DNA from: an uncultured Psychrobacter sp.
GTDB taxonomy: Bacteria; Pseudomonadota; Gammaproteobacteria; Pseudomonadales; Moraxellaceae
Assembly (NCBI RefSeq): GCF_947495825.1
Contig: NZ_CANMAH010000005.1
Span: 124,001-188,000, forward strand
Length of the DNA: 64,000 bases
Direction of reading: 5' to 3'
Notes under the pieces: generated by a model
Databases searched by the model: none
The model's input: the letters and a program-made list of their open reading frames with translations, nothing else
Told to the model about the DNA's origin: nothing
Translations under genes and position numbers: made by a program
Shown: positions 1 through 9,320 of the stretch, piece after piece
Numbering within the stretch: position 1 is the stretch's first letter
Layout: each line of letters opens with the position of its first letter

Positions 1-1
1 C

Positions 2-541
2 TCGATAAAAACCAATGAAAATGATGGCGACTCTAACAACAATGTCTCTAGTAATAGCTATAATAACGATGATACTAAAGCGTCTTTAGCCTCGTTTCGT
101 GCATTGACCAAACGTTATAACCCTGATGAGTTACTCAATAGCCTTTATGCCGATGACTGGCAAGTGATTTTGCAGCCACAGCAGTTTGAGACAGGTGAGG
201 GCAATTTGGCGACAGACATCATGGCATGTAGCGTCGCTGTCCATGCGTTAAAGCAGTGTCATACACGCAAAACTATCAATCATAGCTATAGCGCGGCGCA
301 AATCTGTCAGCATATCCGTAGCTATTTGCTTAGTCAGCTTGATCTTGAGCCAGCAAAGCGTTATCAGTATCGTCAGATTCGACTATTTGCAGGGCATATC
401 GTTGTTGCCGCTTACCACTTAGGCTGGGACATACAGGTGAGTCATGATGGTCAGTGTTATTTTAATCTCTCATCGCGTAGTGGACTGCTCACTCGTTATC
501 CTAATATGCAGGATTACAACATCAATGGTTGGTCAAGCTGA
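2..541 (+). CDS. Hypothetical protein, 5' end outside window
   Basis: The frame is open from base 2 to the stop at 539-541, so the gene begins before the window. A TTG at 104 could be a start, but the upstream frame stays open and encodes an Asn/Asp/Ser-rich low-complexity stretch of about 34 residues. The remaining 145 residues look like a compact folded domain with no signal peptide or membrane segment. I do not recognise the family. It lies 61 bases upstream of pyrE on the same strand and could be cotranscribed with it. The crc-type nuclease found next to pyrE in some relatives is not what I see here. No function is proposed. Confidence 0.6.
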   Translation, partial: SIKTNENDGDSNNNVSSNSYNNDDTKASLASFRALTKRYNPDELLNSLYADDWQVILQPQQFETGEGNLATDIMACSVAVHALKQCHTRKTINHSYSAAQICQHIRSYLLSQLDLEPAKRYQYRQIRLFAGHIVVAAYHLGWDIQVSHDGQCYFNLSSRSGLLTRYPNMQDYNINGWSS

Positions 542-602
542 TCAATAATGCGTACAATAATGCAAATTTTTTGTCCTTTATTTTGCTGATAGGAATATCA
601 TA

Positions 603-1331
603 ATGCTCAATGCTTCAGTGCCCGATGCTCAACATACCCAAAACGCCTCTTTCTCATCTCATCAATTCATCCAGTTGGCTTTAGATAATCAAGTCCTAAA
701 GTTTGGTGAGTTTGTGCTTAAGTCTGGCCGCATCAGTCCGTATTTTTTTAATGCAGGCTTACTTGCGACAGGTGAGATGTTATCGTTACTAGCGCGTGGT
801 TATGCCGATGCGTTGGCCGCAGAGATGGCTAGCAATAATGGCACAGATGCGAGAGAGCTGGTCATTTTTGGTGCGGCTTATAAAGGGATTCCATTTGTTG
901 CCGCAACCGCACAAGCGTTATGGCAACATCATGGTATCAATGCTAAATGGGGTTATAATCGTAAAGAAGCCAAAACTCATGGCGAAGGTGGTAACTTAGT
1001 GGGTGCTGATGTCAGTGGCAAAGCTGTTTGGGTACTCGACGATGTGATCACTGCTGGGACAGCGATGCGTGAAGTAGTTGATATTTTAGAGCAAGTGGGC
1101 GCAAGCGTAGCAGGTATTATCGTGGCGCTTGATCGTAAAGAAAAAGGCCAAGGCGAGCACTCTGCTATTCAAGAGTTGGCTGCGACGCTAGAAGTGCCAG
1201 TACGTGCACTTGTCAACATGGATGACTTAATCAGCTATTTGGCTGATGACAGTGGTGTACAAAACGGCCAGCATAAAGACGCGACCCAACTTGCAAAAAT
1301 GCAGCATTACCGCGCGCAGTACGGTGTGTAG
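603..1331 (+). CDS. pyrE: Orotate phosphoribosyltransferase
   Basis: PyrE transfers the phosphoribosyl group of PRPP to orotate, giving OMP, the fifth step of de novo pyrimidine synthesis in the cytosol. The 242 residues include the substrate strand KSGRISPYFFNAG (about 40-52), the catalytic-loop region YNRKEAKTHGEGG (about 118-130) and the PRPP-binding motif DDVITAGTAM (about 146-155). The protein is about 25 residues longer than E. coli PyrE, through an N-terminal extension and a segment before the C terminus. TAGGA sits about 9 bases before the ATG. No pyrimidine attenuator is visible in the short 61-base upstream gap. Confidence 0.96.
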   Translation: MLNASVPDAQHTQNASFSSHQFIQLALDNQVLKFGEFVLKSGRISPYFFNAGLLATGEMLSLLARGYADALAAEMASNNGTDARELVIFGAAYKGIPFVAATAQALWQHHGINAKWGYNRKEAKTHGEGGNLVGADVSGKAVWVLDDVITAGTAMREVVDILEQVGASVAGIIVALDRKEKGQGEHSAIQELAATLEVPVRALVNMDDLISYLADDSGVQNGQHKDATQLAKMQHYRAQYGV

Positions 1332-1456
1332 TTTGCCGCAAAGGGTTGTTATAAAAGCCTGACTATTGATGCTGCATAACTAGAGTTTTTTGTGTTGTAC
1401 ATGCCTGTAACTTCCCATAATTGCCTATTCATAATATAACGTAAGTGAGCCTTATC

Positions 1457-2422
1457 ATGAGCCAAGAAAACCAAAAAAAATCTCTAAAAATACTCATCAT
1501 CATGGATCCTATCGAGCAAGTCAATTATAAAAAAGACACTACCTTGGCGATGATGTGGGCCGCTCAAGATCGTGGTCATACGCTTGGCTATTGTCAGATT
1601 CATGATCTGTGGTTGGATCGTGGTCAATTGATGGTCGATACTCAGCCAGTGACGGTAAAGCGTGACCCTGAAAACTTCTATACGTTAGGTGATAAAGCGA
1701 CAGGTCCAATCAGCGACTATAACGTGATTTTGATGCGTAAAGATCCGCCGTTTGATATGCGCTTTATTTATGCAACCTACATGCTTGATCATGCCAAAGC
1801 GGCAGGCGTGTTGGTAGTCAATGACCCACAAGCGATTCGCGACTGTAATGAGAAGCTATTTGCCACTTGGTTTAGCGACTATATGAGTCCGACAATTGTG
1901 ACCAGCAAACAGGCGCATATTCGCAAATTTATCGCTGAGCAGCAAGATGTCATCGTCAAGCCGTTAGATGGCATGGGCGGTACGGGTATCTTTCGCTTGA
2001 CCGCTGATAGCCCAAATATCGGTGTGACGCTGGAGATTTTGACCGAGCTTGAGACCTTACCAATCATGGCGCAGCGTTACTTGCCTGAGATCAAAGATGG
2101 CGATAAGCGTGTGCTCATCGTCGATGGGGTAGTGGTTGATTATAGCTTGGCACGTATTCCAGTCAAAGGCGAGACCCGAGGTAATCTAGCCGCAGGTGGT
2201 AGTGGTGTTGCTATGCCGCTTACTGATACTGAACGCCAAGTGGCAGAGCTGGTCGCTCCTATTGTCAAAGAAAAAGGCTTAATGTTCGTTGGTTTAGACT
2301 TGATCGGTGGGCGAATTACTGAGATTAATGTCACCAGTCCGACTTGCGTACGTGAGATTGATGACCAGTGTGGTACTGACATTGCGACAGACTTTATGAT
2401 AGCAATAGAAGCTCGTTGCTAA
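1457..2422 (+). CDS. gshB: Glutathione synthetase
   Basis: GshB joins gamma-glutamylcysteine and glycine with ATP to make glutathione, the second step of the pathway. The protein (321 residues from ATG 1457) is an ATP-grasp enzyme: N-terminal LKILIIMDPIEQVNYKKDT, central VIVKPLDGMGGTGIF that holds the nucleotide, and C-terminal GLDLIGGRITEINVTSP with the metal-binding Glu and Asn. A GTG at 1445 is an alternative start, but AAGTGAG at 1443-1449 is well spaced for ATG 1457. Glutathione made here would serve FghA (46.3 kb) and possibly the Kef-type antiporter (26.5 kb). A hairpin terminator follows, separating it from murG. Confidence 0.96.
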   Translation: MSQENQKKSLKILIIMDPIEQVNYKKDTTLAMMWAAQDRGHTLGYCQIHDLWLDRGQLMVDTQPVTVKRDPENFYTLGDKATGPISDYNVILMRKDPPFDMRFIYATYMLDHAKAAGVLVVNDPQAIRDCNEKLFATWFSDYMSPTIVTSKQAHIRKFIAEQQDVIVKPLDGMGGTGIFRLTADSPNIGVTLEILTELETLPIMAQRYLPEIKDGDKRVLIVDGVVVDYSLARIPVKGETRGNLAAGGSGVAMPLTDTERQVAELVAPIVKEKGLMFVGLDLIGGRITEINVTSPTCVREIDDQCGTDIATDFMIAIEARC

Positions 2423-2436
2423 AAACGATAACTTAG

Positions 2437-2476
2437 AAATGAGAGGCTATTAACTTTTTATTACCTCTCATTTTTA
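2437..2476 (+). terminator. Intrinsic terminator after gshB
   Basis: A 10-base stem, AAATGAGAGG (2437-2446) pairing with CCTCTCATTT (2464-2473), closes a 17-base loop and runs into a short T tract, 15 bases past the gshB stop. Confidence 0.7.
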
Positions 2477-2665
2477 TTGTTTTGCATTGACCATTAGACC
2501 TAGTAACTGAACGATAAAATGCTATATAAATCAGCGTAGATTCCTCTATAATGTGCAGGTTTTAGAGCATCATTGTAGAATGAATCGATTGTGTCAGTAC
2601 GTTGATGGTTATTACCTAATAACTTAGTACAGATAAGTTCGTACAAACAAGAAAGGCAAGCGTTC

Positions 2666-3751
2666 ATGAAAACACCGCACATATTGATGATGGCCGCTGG
2701 TACTGGTGGCCATGTATTCCCAGCACTGGCAGTTGCTGAGGAGTTGACCCAACGCGGTGCCATTGTTCATTGGCTAGGTACGCCAGCTGGTATGGAAAAT
2801 GGTTTGGTCAAACCAGCTGGCTATGATTTTCATCCTATTGCAATGCAGGGATTACGCGGTAAAGGTATCACGCGCTTAGCCAAATTACCTTTTACCTTGC
2901 TATCAGCAACGATGGCTGCAGTCAAAATTATTCGTAGTAATCAGATTGATATGGTGGTGGGCTTTGGTGGCTATGTCACAGCTCCCGGCGGCATTGCAGC
3001 ACGTATGACCAATACGCCGTTAATTATTCATGAGCAAAATGCCATCGCTGGTATGAGCAATCGTTATTTGGCTAAGATTGCGACTAAAGTACTACAAGCG
3101 TTTGAAGATACATTTGCCAACAGTCAGCAAGATGCAAAACTTGAAACCGTAGGCAATCCAGTACGTAATGCTATTTCGGGTGTCGCTGAACCGATTAAGC
3201 GCTACGATATCAGTGATCGTTCATCTTTAAAGCTATTAGTCGTTGGTGGCTCATTGGGCGCGCAAGTATTAAACGATACCGTCCCTAAAGCACTCTCATT
3301 AATAAACCGTCCTTTTGAGGTACGGCATCAGTGCGGTCGTAATAATGAGCAAGCGACAAAAGCGGCTTATGATAACGAGGATTTAGGCGCTCATAAGTTT
3401 ACCGTGCAGCCATTTATTGATGATATGGCCGCAGCTTATAATTGGGCAGATATTATCGTTTGCCGAGCGGGTGCCTTGACAGTTACTGAAATCCAAAACG
3501 TCGGTATTGCCGCGATTTTTGTACCATTACCGCACGCGGTTGATGACCATCAAACTGCCAATGCTCGCACTTTGACAGCACAGAATGCTGCGATTTTATT
3601 ACCGCAGTCTGAGCTGACACCGCAGCGTTTGAGTGATGAGCTTGCAGCGCTTGATCGTCATACTTGCTTGGAGATGGCAAAAAAAGGCCATGCTCTTGCC
3701 AATCGTAGCGCCACTAGCCAAGTTGCTGATATCATTTGGCAAGCCTTGTAA
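2666..3751 (+). CDS. murG: Lipid II synthase (GlcNAc transferase MurG)
   Basis: MurG transfers GlcNAc from UDP-GlcNAc to undecaprenyl-pyrophosphoryl-MurNAc-pentapeptide (lipid I), making lipid II on the inner face of the cytoplasmic membrane. The 361-residue GT28 protein has the N-terminal loop AAGTGGHVFPALAVAEEL (about 10-27), the glycine-rich GFGGYVTAPGGIAA, and the C-terminal UDP-GlcNAc region beginning CRAGALTVTEIQNVG. GAAAGG lies just upstream of the ATG. A TATAAT at 2547-2552 in the 243-base gap suggests its own promoter, but the -35 is poor. It opens the dcw block here. The usual upstream genes mraY, murD and ftsW are absent and gshB takes their place. Confidence 0.97.
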   Translation: MKTPHILMMAAGTGGHVFPALAVAEELTQRGAIVHWLGTPAGMENGLVKPAGYDFHPIAMQGLRGKGITRLAKLPFTLLSATMAAVKIIRSNQIDMVVGFGGYVTAPGGIAARMTNTPLIIHEQNAIAGMSNRYLAKIATKVLQAFEDTFANSQQDAKLETVGNPVRNAISGVAEPIKRYDISDRSSLKLLVVGGSLGAQVLNDTVPKALSLINRPFEVRHQCGRNNEQATKAAYDNEDLGAHKFTVQPFIDDMAAAYNWADIIVCRAGALTVTEIQNVGIAAIFVPLPHAVDDHQTANARTLTAQNAAILLPQSELTPQRLSDELAALDRHTCLEMAKKGHALANRSATSQVADIIWQAL

Positions 3752-3840
3752 CCTATATCTTCAGAAGCTACTGTTTTCATAACTGATTGATCCCCAACTA
3801 ATTTAATAAATTTGTTAGCCTTTAATAAAGAGAAGCCCTT

Positions 3841-5280
3841 ATGTCTACCTCCGCAAAAGCTCTACCTAAGCGTTTGATTGAAATACCAGAAATGCGCCGT
3901 ATTCAGCATTTGCATTTTATTGGTATTGGCGGCTCGGGTATGTGCGGTATCGCTGAGGTGATGAATAATCAAGGCTACAAAGTTAGCGGCTCTGATATCG
4001 CTGATAGCGTGGTAACTCGTCGCCTACAGCAGATTGGGATTGAGATATCGATCGGTCATGATTCCAAAAACATTTCGAATGCAGATGTCATCGTTGTATC
4101 CTCAGCGATTGACCGTAGCAACCCTGAAGTAAAAGCGGCGTTAGAAGCGCGTCTGCCAGTGGTACGCCGCGCAGATATGCTGGGCGAATTAATGCGTTAT
4201 CGCCACGGTATCGCGGTTGCTGGCGCGCATGGTAAGACTACAACGACTAGTTTGCTAACCACCATGATGGCAGAGGGGCAGCTAGATCCTACCTATGTGA
4301 TCGGCGGTAAGCTAAATGCGTCTGGTAAGAATGCCGCGCTTGGTAGTAGCCGCTACTTGGTTGCCGAAGCAGATGAGTCGGACGCATCGTTTTTATCACT
4401 GCATCCGATGGCGGCGATTGTGACCAATATCGATCAAGACCATATGGAAACCTATGAAAACAGCTTTGATAAATTAAAAGCCGCCTACATTCAGTTCCTA
4501 CAAAACATGCCTTTTTATGGCTTAGCTGTAGTATGTGGTGACGATCCAGAGCTGTATGCGATGATTGATGATATTGGCCGTCCGGTATTAACTTTTGGGC
4601 TTGAGCCGTTTAATGATGTGCAAGCGATCGATGTGGTTAGTGAAGGCACCAAGACGCATTTTACCGTATTGCGCCGCGACCGCGAACCATTGCGCCTGAC
4701 CTTAAATATTCCAGGCATTCATAATGTCTACAACGCGCTTGCTGCTATCACTATGGCGACCGATGAAGGGGTAAATGACGAAGCCATTGAACGTGCTCTA
4801 CAAAAATTTGAGGGCGTCGGTCGCCGCTTTGAGCAACATGCCTCTGTTACTGTTGATGAGGGTGATGTCTTATTGATTGATGATTATGGTCATCATCCAA
4901 AAGAAGTCGATGCCACCATTAAAGCGGCGCGCCAAAGCTTCCCTGATCGTCGTTTGGTGATGCTGTTTCAGCCGCATCGCTATAGCCGTACGCGTGATTG
5001 CTTTGATGATTTCGTTGAAGTGCTCTCAAGTGTGGATGAATTGCTATTGTTGGACGTATATCCAGCAGGTGAAAGTTTGATTGCAGGTGCTGATACTAAA
5101 GCACTAGCACGTAGTATTCGTCTTCGCGGTGCAGTTGAACCTACGATTGTTGACAAAGACAAACTTGCGCCTGTGATGCAGCGTCTTTTAAAAGCCAACG
5201 ACATGCTTCTTACTCAAGGCGCTGGTAACGTCGGCCAAATTGCGATCGATTTGGCTGCAAATGATTTATATCTTAAGTAA
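3841..5280 (+). CDS. murC: UDP-N-acetylmuramate--L-alanine ligase
   Basis: MurC adds L-alanine to UDP-MurNAc using ATP, the first amino acid of the peptidoglycan stem peptide. The 479 residues show the three Mur-ligase domains: a Rossmann-like UDP-binding start ([16 protein letters not shown], about 26-41), the ATP-binding P-loop [13 protein letters not shown] (about 124-136) with downstream [10 protein letters not shown], and the C-terminal domain with [13 protein letters not shown]. It follows murG by 89 bases and precedes ddl by 29, so the three are likely one transcript. AGAGAAG lies a few bases before the ATG. Confidence 0.97.
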   Translation: MSTSAKALPKRLIEIPEMRRIQHLHFIGIGGSGMCGIAEVMNNQGYKVSGSDIADSVVTRRLQQIGIEISIGHDSKNISNADVIVVSSAIDRSNPEVKAALEARLPVVRRADMLGELMRYRHGIAVAGAHGKTTTTSLLTTMMAEGQLDPTYVIGGKLNASGKNAALGSSRYLVAEADESDASFLSLHPMAAIVTNIDQDHMETYENSFDKLKAAYIQFLQNMPFYGLAVVCGDDPELYAMIDDIGRPVLTFGLEPFNDVQAIDVVSEGTKTHFTVLRRDREPLRLTLNIPGIHNVYNALAAITMATDEGVNDEAIERALQKFEGVGRRFEQHASVTVDEGDVLLIDDYGHHPKEVDATIKAARQSFPDRRLVMLFQPHRYSRTRDCFDDFVEVLSSVDELLLLDVYPAGESLIAGADTKALARSIRLRGAVEPTIVDKDKLAPVMQRLLKANDMLLTQGAGNVGQIAIDLAANDLYLK

Positions 5281-5309
5281 GTCTTAAAGGATTTTTGGAA
5301 ACTGTACTC

Positions 5310-6404
5310 ATGACTATTAATGACAATCAAGAACACACAAGCGCTCTCAATAATACTGACAATGAGGCTGATAATAAAAGCTTTATCACTAATCCAGAGT
5401 CAGCTTTAGCCGCCGCGCAAGCAAAAAAAGAAGGTATGGGAAATAACCAGTCAGACCATGACATACCGTTGAGTGTTACTCCAAGTAAAGTCAAAGATGC
5501 TCGTGAATTTGGTAAGGTGGCCGTCGTTTATGGTGGTAGTAGCAACGAGCGTAGCGTATCGCTAGACAGTGGCGCAGCGGTATTGCAGGCTTTGCAAAAC
5601 CAAGGCGTTGATGCCACTCATTTTGACCCTAAACACCAAGATGTTACTGAGCTTCGTGGATATGATCGCGTGTTTAATGTGTTGCATGGTCGCGGCGGCG
5701 AAGATGGTTTACTACAAGGTGTGCTGCAGTGGTTCGATATTCCGCAGACAGGCTCAGGTATTTTGGCATCGGCACTGGGTATGGATAAAGTTCGTACCAA
5801 GCAATTATGGCAAGGATGCGGTTTATCGACAGCGCCATTTTCCTTGCTGACCGCCGATACCGACTGGCAGCAAGTGGTCAATATGCTTGGACTTCCACTT
5901 ATCATCAAACCTGTTCATGAAGGTTCAAGTATTGGTATGACCAAGGTTAATAACCTCGATGAGTTGCCTGCAGCATACGCAACAGCAGTGCAGTGCGGTG
6001 ATGCGGTGATGGCCGAGCGCTGGATTACTGGTCGCGAGTTTACGATTGTCATCATTGATGATGAAGCTTATCCAGTGATACGTCTTGAGCCTGCTGATAT
6101 TACCAATTTTTATGATTTTGAAGCCAAGTATAATCGTAACGATACCAGTTATTATATTCCGTGCGGCTTGAGCGATGCTGACGAGAAGCATTTACAGGCG
6201 TTAAGTCTTGCAGCGTTCCGTGCGGTTGATGCAAAAGGCTGGGGACGTATTGATGCTATGCAAGACGAGGCGGGCAACTTTTGGCTACTTGAAATCAATA
6301 CCGTACCTGGTATGACCAGTCACAGTTTGGTTCCTATGGCAGCCAAAGCTCGTGGCATGGACTTTGACAAGTTATGCTGGCATATATTGGCACAAACACT
6401 TTAA
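5310..6404 (+). CDS. ddl: D-alanine--D-alanine ligase with N-terminal extension
   Basis: Ddl condenses two D-alanines with ATP for the stem peptide terminus. The catalytic part starts around KVAVVYGGSSNERSVSLDSG and has the ATP-grasp motifs IIKPVHEGSSIGMTKV and LLEINTVPGMTSHSLVP. The predicted protein (364 residues from ATG 5310) carries about 70 extra N-terminal residues, polar and rich in Asn, Asp and Ala, not present in the usual enzyme of about 305. TTG 5295 would lengthen it by five residues; ATG 5436 would remove most of the extension. GGA at 5297-5299 fits ATG 5310. The extension could be a disordered tail or a start-site error. Confidence 0.94.
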   Translation: MTINDNQEHTSALNNTDNEADNKSFITNPESALAAAQAKKEGMGNNQSDHDIPLSVTPSKVKDAREFGKVAVVYGGSSNERSVSLDSGAAVLQALQNQGVDATHFDPKHQDVTELRGYDRVFNVLHGRGGEDGLLQGVLQWFDIPQTGSGILASALGMDKVRTKQLWQGCGLSTAPFSLLTADTDWQQVVNMLGLPLIIKPVHEGSSIGMTKVNNLDELPAAYATAVQCGDAVMAERWITGREFTIVIIDDEAYPVIRLEPADITNFYDFEAKYNRNDTSYYIPCGLSDADEKHLQALSLAAFRAVDAKGWGRIDAMQDEAGNFWLLEINTVPGMTSHSLVPMAAKARGMDFDKLCWHILAQTL

Positions 6405-6792
6405 TAGGTAGAGATTACTTATTATGGATTGTTTTATGAAAAATAAAATTTATTACAGTTTATTAAACTAAATTATTAATATTTCTAGTACTGTATTGAA
6501 CAAAACGGATATAATGTCAATCCATATTGTATCACTAGCCCTGCTATAACACAGCTTCATGTAAACTTGTGTAAAAACACTGGCTGCAGCATGGGTTAGG
6601 CTATTGTTTACCATCAAAATACGTTAAGATTGTGATGATTGGCTTATGTTGATGATATTCAGCTCATTTTAAGCATTTTTTGTTATACAAAATGATAAAG
6701 CCATGATAAAAGGTGTTTATTGGAATAACAGTTATTCAATCAAATATTTATTAAGTTAACAACATATAAAAAGTATAGGGGCAAATGCGGCT
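6405..6792 (+). other. 388-base gap before ftsQ, likely promoter region
   Basis: No gene-like ORF is seen. In E. coli ddlB and ftsQ overlap, so this long AT-rich gap is unusual. It holds a perfect -10-like TATAAT at 6510-6515, with only a weak -35 at the right distance, suggesting that ftsQ is transcribed separately from ddl. Confidence 0.4.
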
Positions 6793-7569
6793 ATGGCTCA
6801 AACTGTCAATGGAACAACTGACTTGATGAGTGATGATGCCCGTCGCCCAAGATCTAACTTACAAATACCTGCATGGTTAAAATATTTTTTTACGACACTC
6901 GTAATAGGGTTGTTGTTGTTAATACTACTTATGGGTGGTAAAGCGTTACGTGATGCACCGCCAGCTGCTATCCACGTTGATACACAAGATTTGTCTATTG
7001 CTCAACATCAAGCATTACAACAAACCATGAACCAGCAAGCAGTAAGTAGTTTTTTTACGACTGACCTGCAGGCGTTACGAGATATTGCAATGGGCCTTGC
7101 TTGGGTCGATGAGGTTAGTGTGACTCGTGACTGGCAACGCGGTATTGTTATTACTGCACTGCCCAAACAAGCAGTAGCTAATTTTGGGACAGAGCGTTTG
7201 GTTGATGCAAAAGGTGCAGTATTCGTGCCAGCTGATAACGAAGAGTTGATCAGATCACAGTTTGCTACATTGCAAGGTGAGATAGGACAAGCGCCCGTTA
7301 TTATGCAACAAATGCAACAAATAAATGACTGGTATGTTCCGCTTGATATGCGAGTAGAAGATATTATTTTAACACCTCGAATGACATGGCTGGTACGCTT
7401 TGACAATGGTCTACGTGTGATTGTTGATAATGAAAATACTGCACAAAAGCTTCTTAATTTGAGCCAGCTTTTGAACAATCAATTGGCTGATCGTCGCGAA
7501 GATATGCAATCAATAGATTTACGCTATAAAAATGGTTTTACAATAGCATGGAAGGTCAATGAACCATAA
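6793..7569 (+). CDS. ftsQ: Cell division protein FtsQ
   Basis: FtsQ is the bitopic inner-membrane protein that links the cytoplasmic ring to the periplasmic divisome through FtsL and FtsB. The 258 residues have a short cytoplasmic tail, one membrane segment at about 31-48, a POTRA-like region (about 55-128) and a C-terminal beta domain ending in LRYKNGFTIAWKV, typical of the family. AGGGG at 6776-6780 is about 12 bases before the ATG. It stands between ddl and ftsA, the conserved position. Sequence conservation in this family is low, so the call rests on domain layout and order. Confidence 0.93.
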   Translation: MAQTVNGTTDLMSDDARRPRSNLQIPAWLKYFFTTLVIGLLLLILLMGGKALRDAPPAAIHVDTQDLSIAQHQALQQTMNQQAVSSFFTTDLQALRDIAMGLAWVDEVSVTRDWQRGIVITALPKQAVANFGTERLVDAKGAVFVPADNEELIRSQFATLQGEIGQAPVIMQQMQQINDWYVPLDMRVEDIILTPRMTWLVRFDNGLRVIVDNENTAQKLLNLSQLLNNQLADRREDMQSIDLRYKNGFTIAWKVNEP

Positions 7570-7748
7570 GCAGAGTCGTCGACGAACCAGCCTGTAACAT
7601 AGAGGTTGGATATTATAGTCCGACATATGAGTAGGGTAGTTGCGCAATTTTTGTACTATAAATGATGGAATAAATCATATAGTACTGTTCTAGTGATTCA
7701 ATAGAGACATTCGATAGTTTTCTATTTAGCGATAATTTGTTTGGTAAC

Positions 7749-9041
7749 ATGAAAAATACTGAAAATCTGGTTGTTGTCCATCTAAGTGCCACTGCAGTTT
7801 ATGTAGTGATTGGTAGCGTTGTGTCTGCAAAAGACATACGTATCATGGGTGTTGGACAAGTCAAAAATAGTGATTTTTACCAAGGCCAAATTAAACATCG
7901 CGAACGCTTACAAGGTGCAATCAAACAAGCCATTCAAGATGCTGAGGATATGGCGAATTGTCGTGTGCATAGTGTATGGCTGACACTCGCTACGCCTGAA
8001 TTGTCTAGTAAAAATAGCATTGGTAGTGTTGCGGTCGAAGAAGAGACGGTTCGCGCAAGAGATATGGTACAAGCGTTATCTAATGCCAAGTCACAAGATT
8101 TGCCATCTGATTACTATCTAATGCATTGTTGTCAGCAAGGTATCTACATCGATGAACAAGATACAATGGTTGATGATGCTATCGAGATGATCGCAAAAGA
8201 TATCACCGTCATGTATCACATGATGATGATGCCAGTCTCCAGTCGTCAAAATATACAAAAGCTATTGCAGGGCTGTGATGTCGGTATCGATCATATTGTT
8301 TTTGATGCAGTAACGAGTGCCGAATATAGCCTGATGAACGAAGAGCGACAGCAAGGTGTTTGTCTAGTAGACATAGGTGCAAGTACTACTAGTATTTGTG
8401 TATACAAAGAAAATAAACTCATTTTTACCCACTGTATAGCCAGTGGTAGTCATGAAGTAACTATGGATATTTCAGCGGATATCGGTATTTCTATGATAGA
8501 AGCTGAAAAGCTTAAAAAATCACATGGTACAGTAGACATAAATAGCATAGATCCAAGCTCATTCTTCATCTTCAAACCACAAGGTTCAGGTGATGAGGTC
8601 AATGTCAGTCTTTATAATCTAGCTCGCATTGTCGAGGCTCGTTATATACAGATATTCACTGAAGTTATTCGACAGCTTCATGAAGCAGAGCTTTTAGGTT
8701 ATATTGATCGAGGGATTGTACTTAACGGTGGTGGCAGTACCATTAAAGGTATGATACCTTTTGCTAAAAGGCTGTTAAAAATGCCTGTAGTATTATCTAA
8801 TACTCATCCTGCTATTACTGCCTATAACCATTTTGATAATGAAGAGTCGTTCAAGCAGTTAAGTATGCAGGTAAATAACCGTGCTTATCAAACAGCATTT
8901 GGTACTTTGTTATATAGTCAAAGCGAACAGTTTCGCCATAGTGAACAAAGTGAACCTGATGCTATTAAACAAGGCCGCCTAAAAGGGACGTTCCAAAGTG
9001 TCGGTCAACGTTTTACCAGCGTCCTAAAAAAAATACTTTAA
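7749..9041 (+). CDS. ftsA: Cell division protein FtsA
   Basis: FtsA is the actin-like protein that ties FtsZ filaments to the membrane and recruits later division proteins. The protein (430 residues from ATG 7749) has the ATP-binding CLVDIGASTTSICVYKE, the phosphate-2 region GIVLNGGGSTIKG, and a C-terminal amphipathic helix (about the last 16 residues, QSVGQRFTSVLKKIL), the expected membrane anchor. TTG at 7737 would add four residues; neither start has a strong ribosome site. It lies 179 bases after ftsQ and 279 before ftsZ, much looser than the overlapping arrangement in E. coli. Confidence 0.95.
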   Translation: MKNTENLVVVHLSATAVYVVIGSVVSAKDIRIMGVGQVKNSDFYQGQIKHRERLQGAIKQAIQDAEDMANCRVHSVWLTLATPELSSKNSIGSVAVEEETVRARDMVQALSNAKSQDLPSDYYLMHCCQQGIYIDEQDTMVDDAIEMIAKDITVMYHMMMMPVSSRQNIQKLLQGCDVGIDHIVFDAVTSAEYSLMNEERQQGVCLVDIGASTTSICVYKENKLIFTHCIASGSHEVTMDISADIGISMIEAEKLKKSHGTVDINSIDPSSFFIFKPQGSGDEVNVSLYNLARIVEARYIQIFTEVIRQLHEAELLGYIDRGIVLNGGGSTIKGMIPFAKRLLKMPVVLSNTHPAITAYNHFDNEESFKQLSMQVNNRAYQTAFGTLLYSQSEQFRHSEQSEPDAIKQGRLKGTFQSVGQRFTSVLKKIL

Positions 9042-9320
9042 GAGTTTAAAATAAAGTATTTTAAAACATAAGTATTTAAATGGGCTTGTTGTGCGCTACT
9101 GCAAGTCAACGTTTGATACATTTGTTTTAGGAATATTGTAGTACTGCAAAACCACATTATTAGCGTAAAATGTTTAAATAGAAGTTTAATGCATATTCAT
9201 TAAATCTTAACTTTTTTATTTTATTTGTAAGTATTTATATATAGTAAGTCGATAGTACTTTATGCGAGTGCGTTGTCACGTATCGACCATCACGCTATCT
9301 GCAACTGGAGAATCTTTTTT

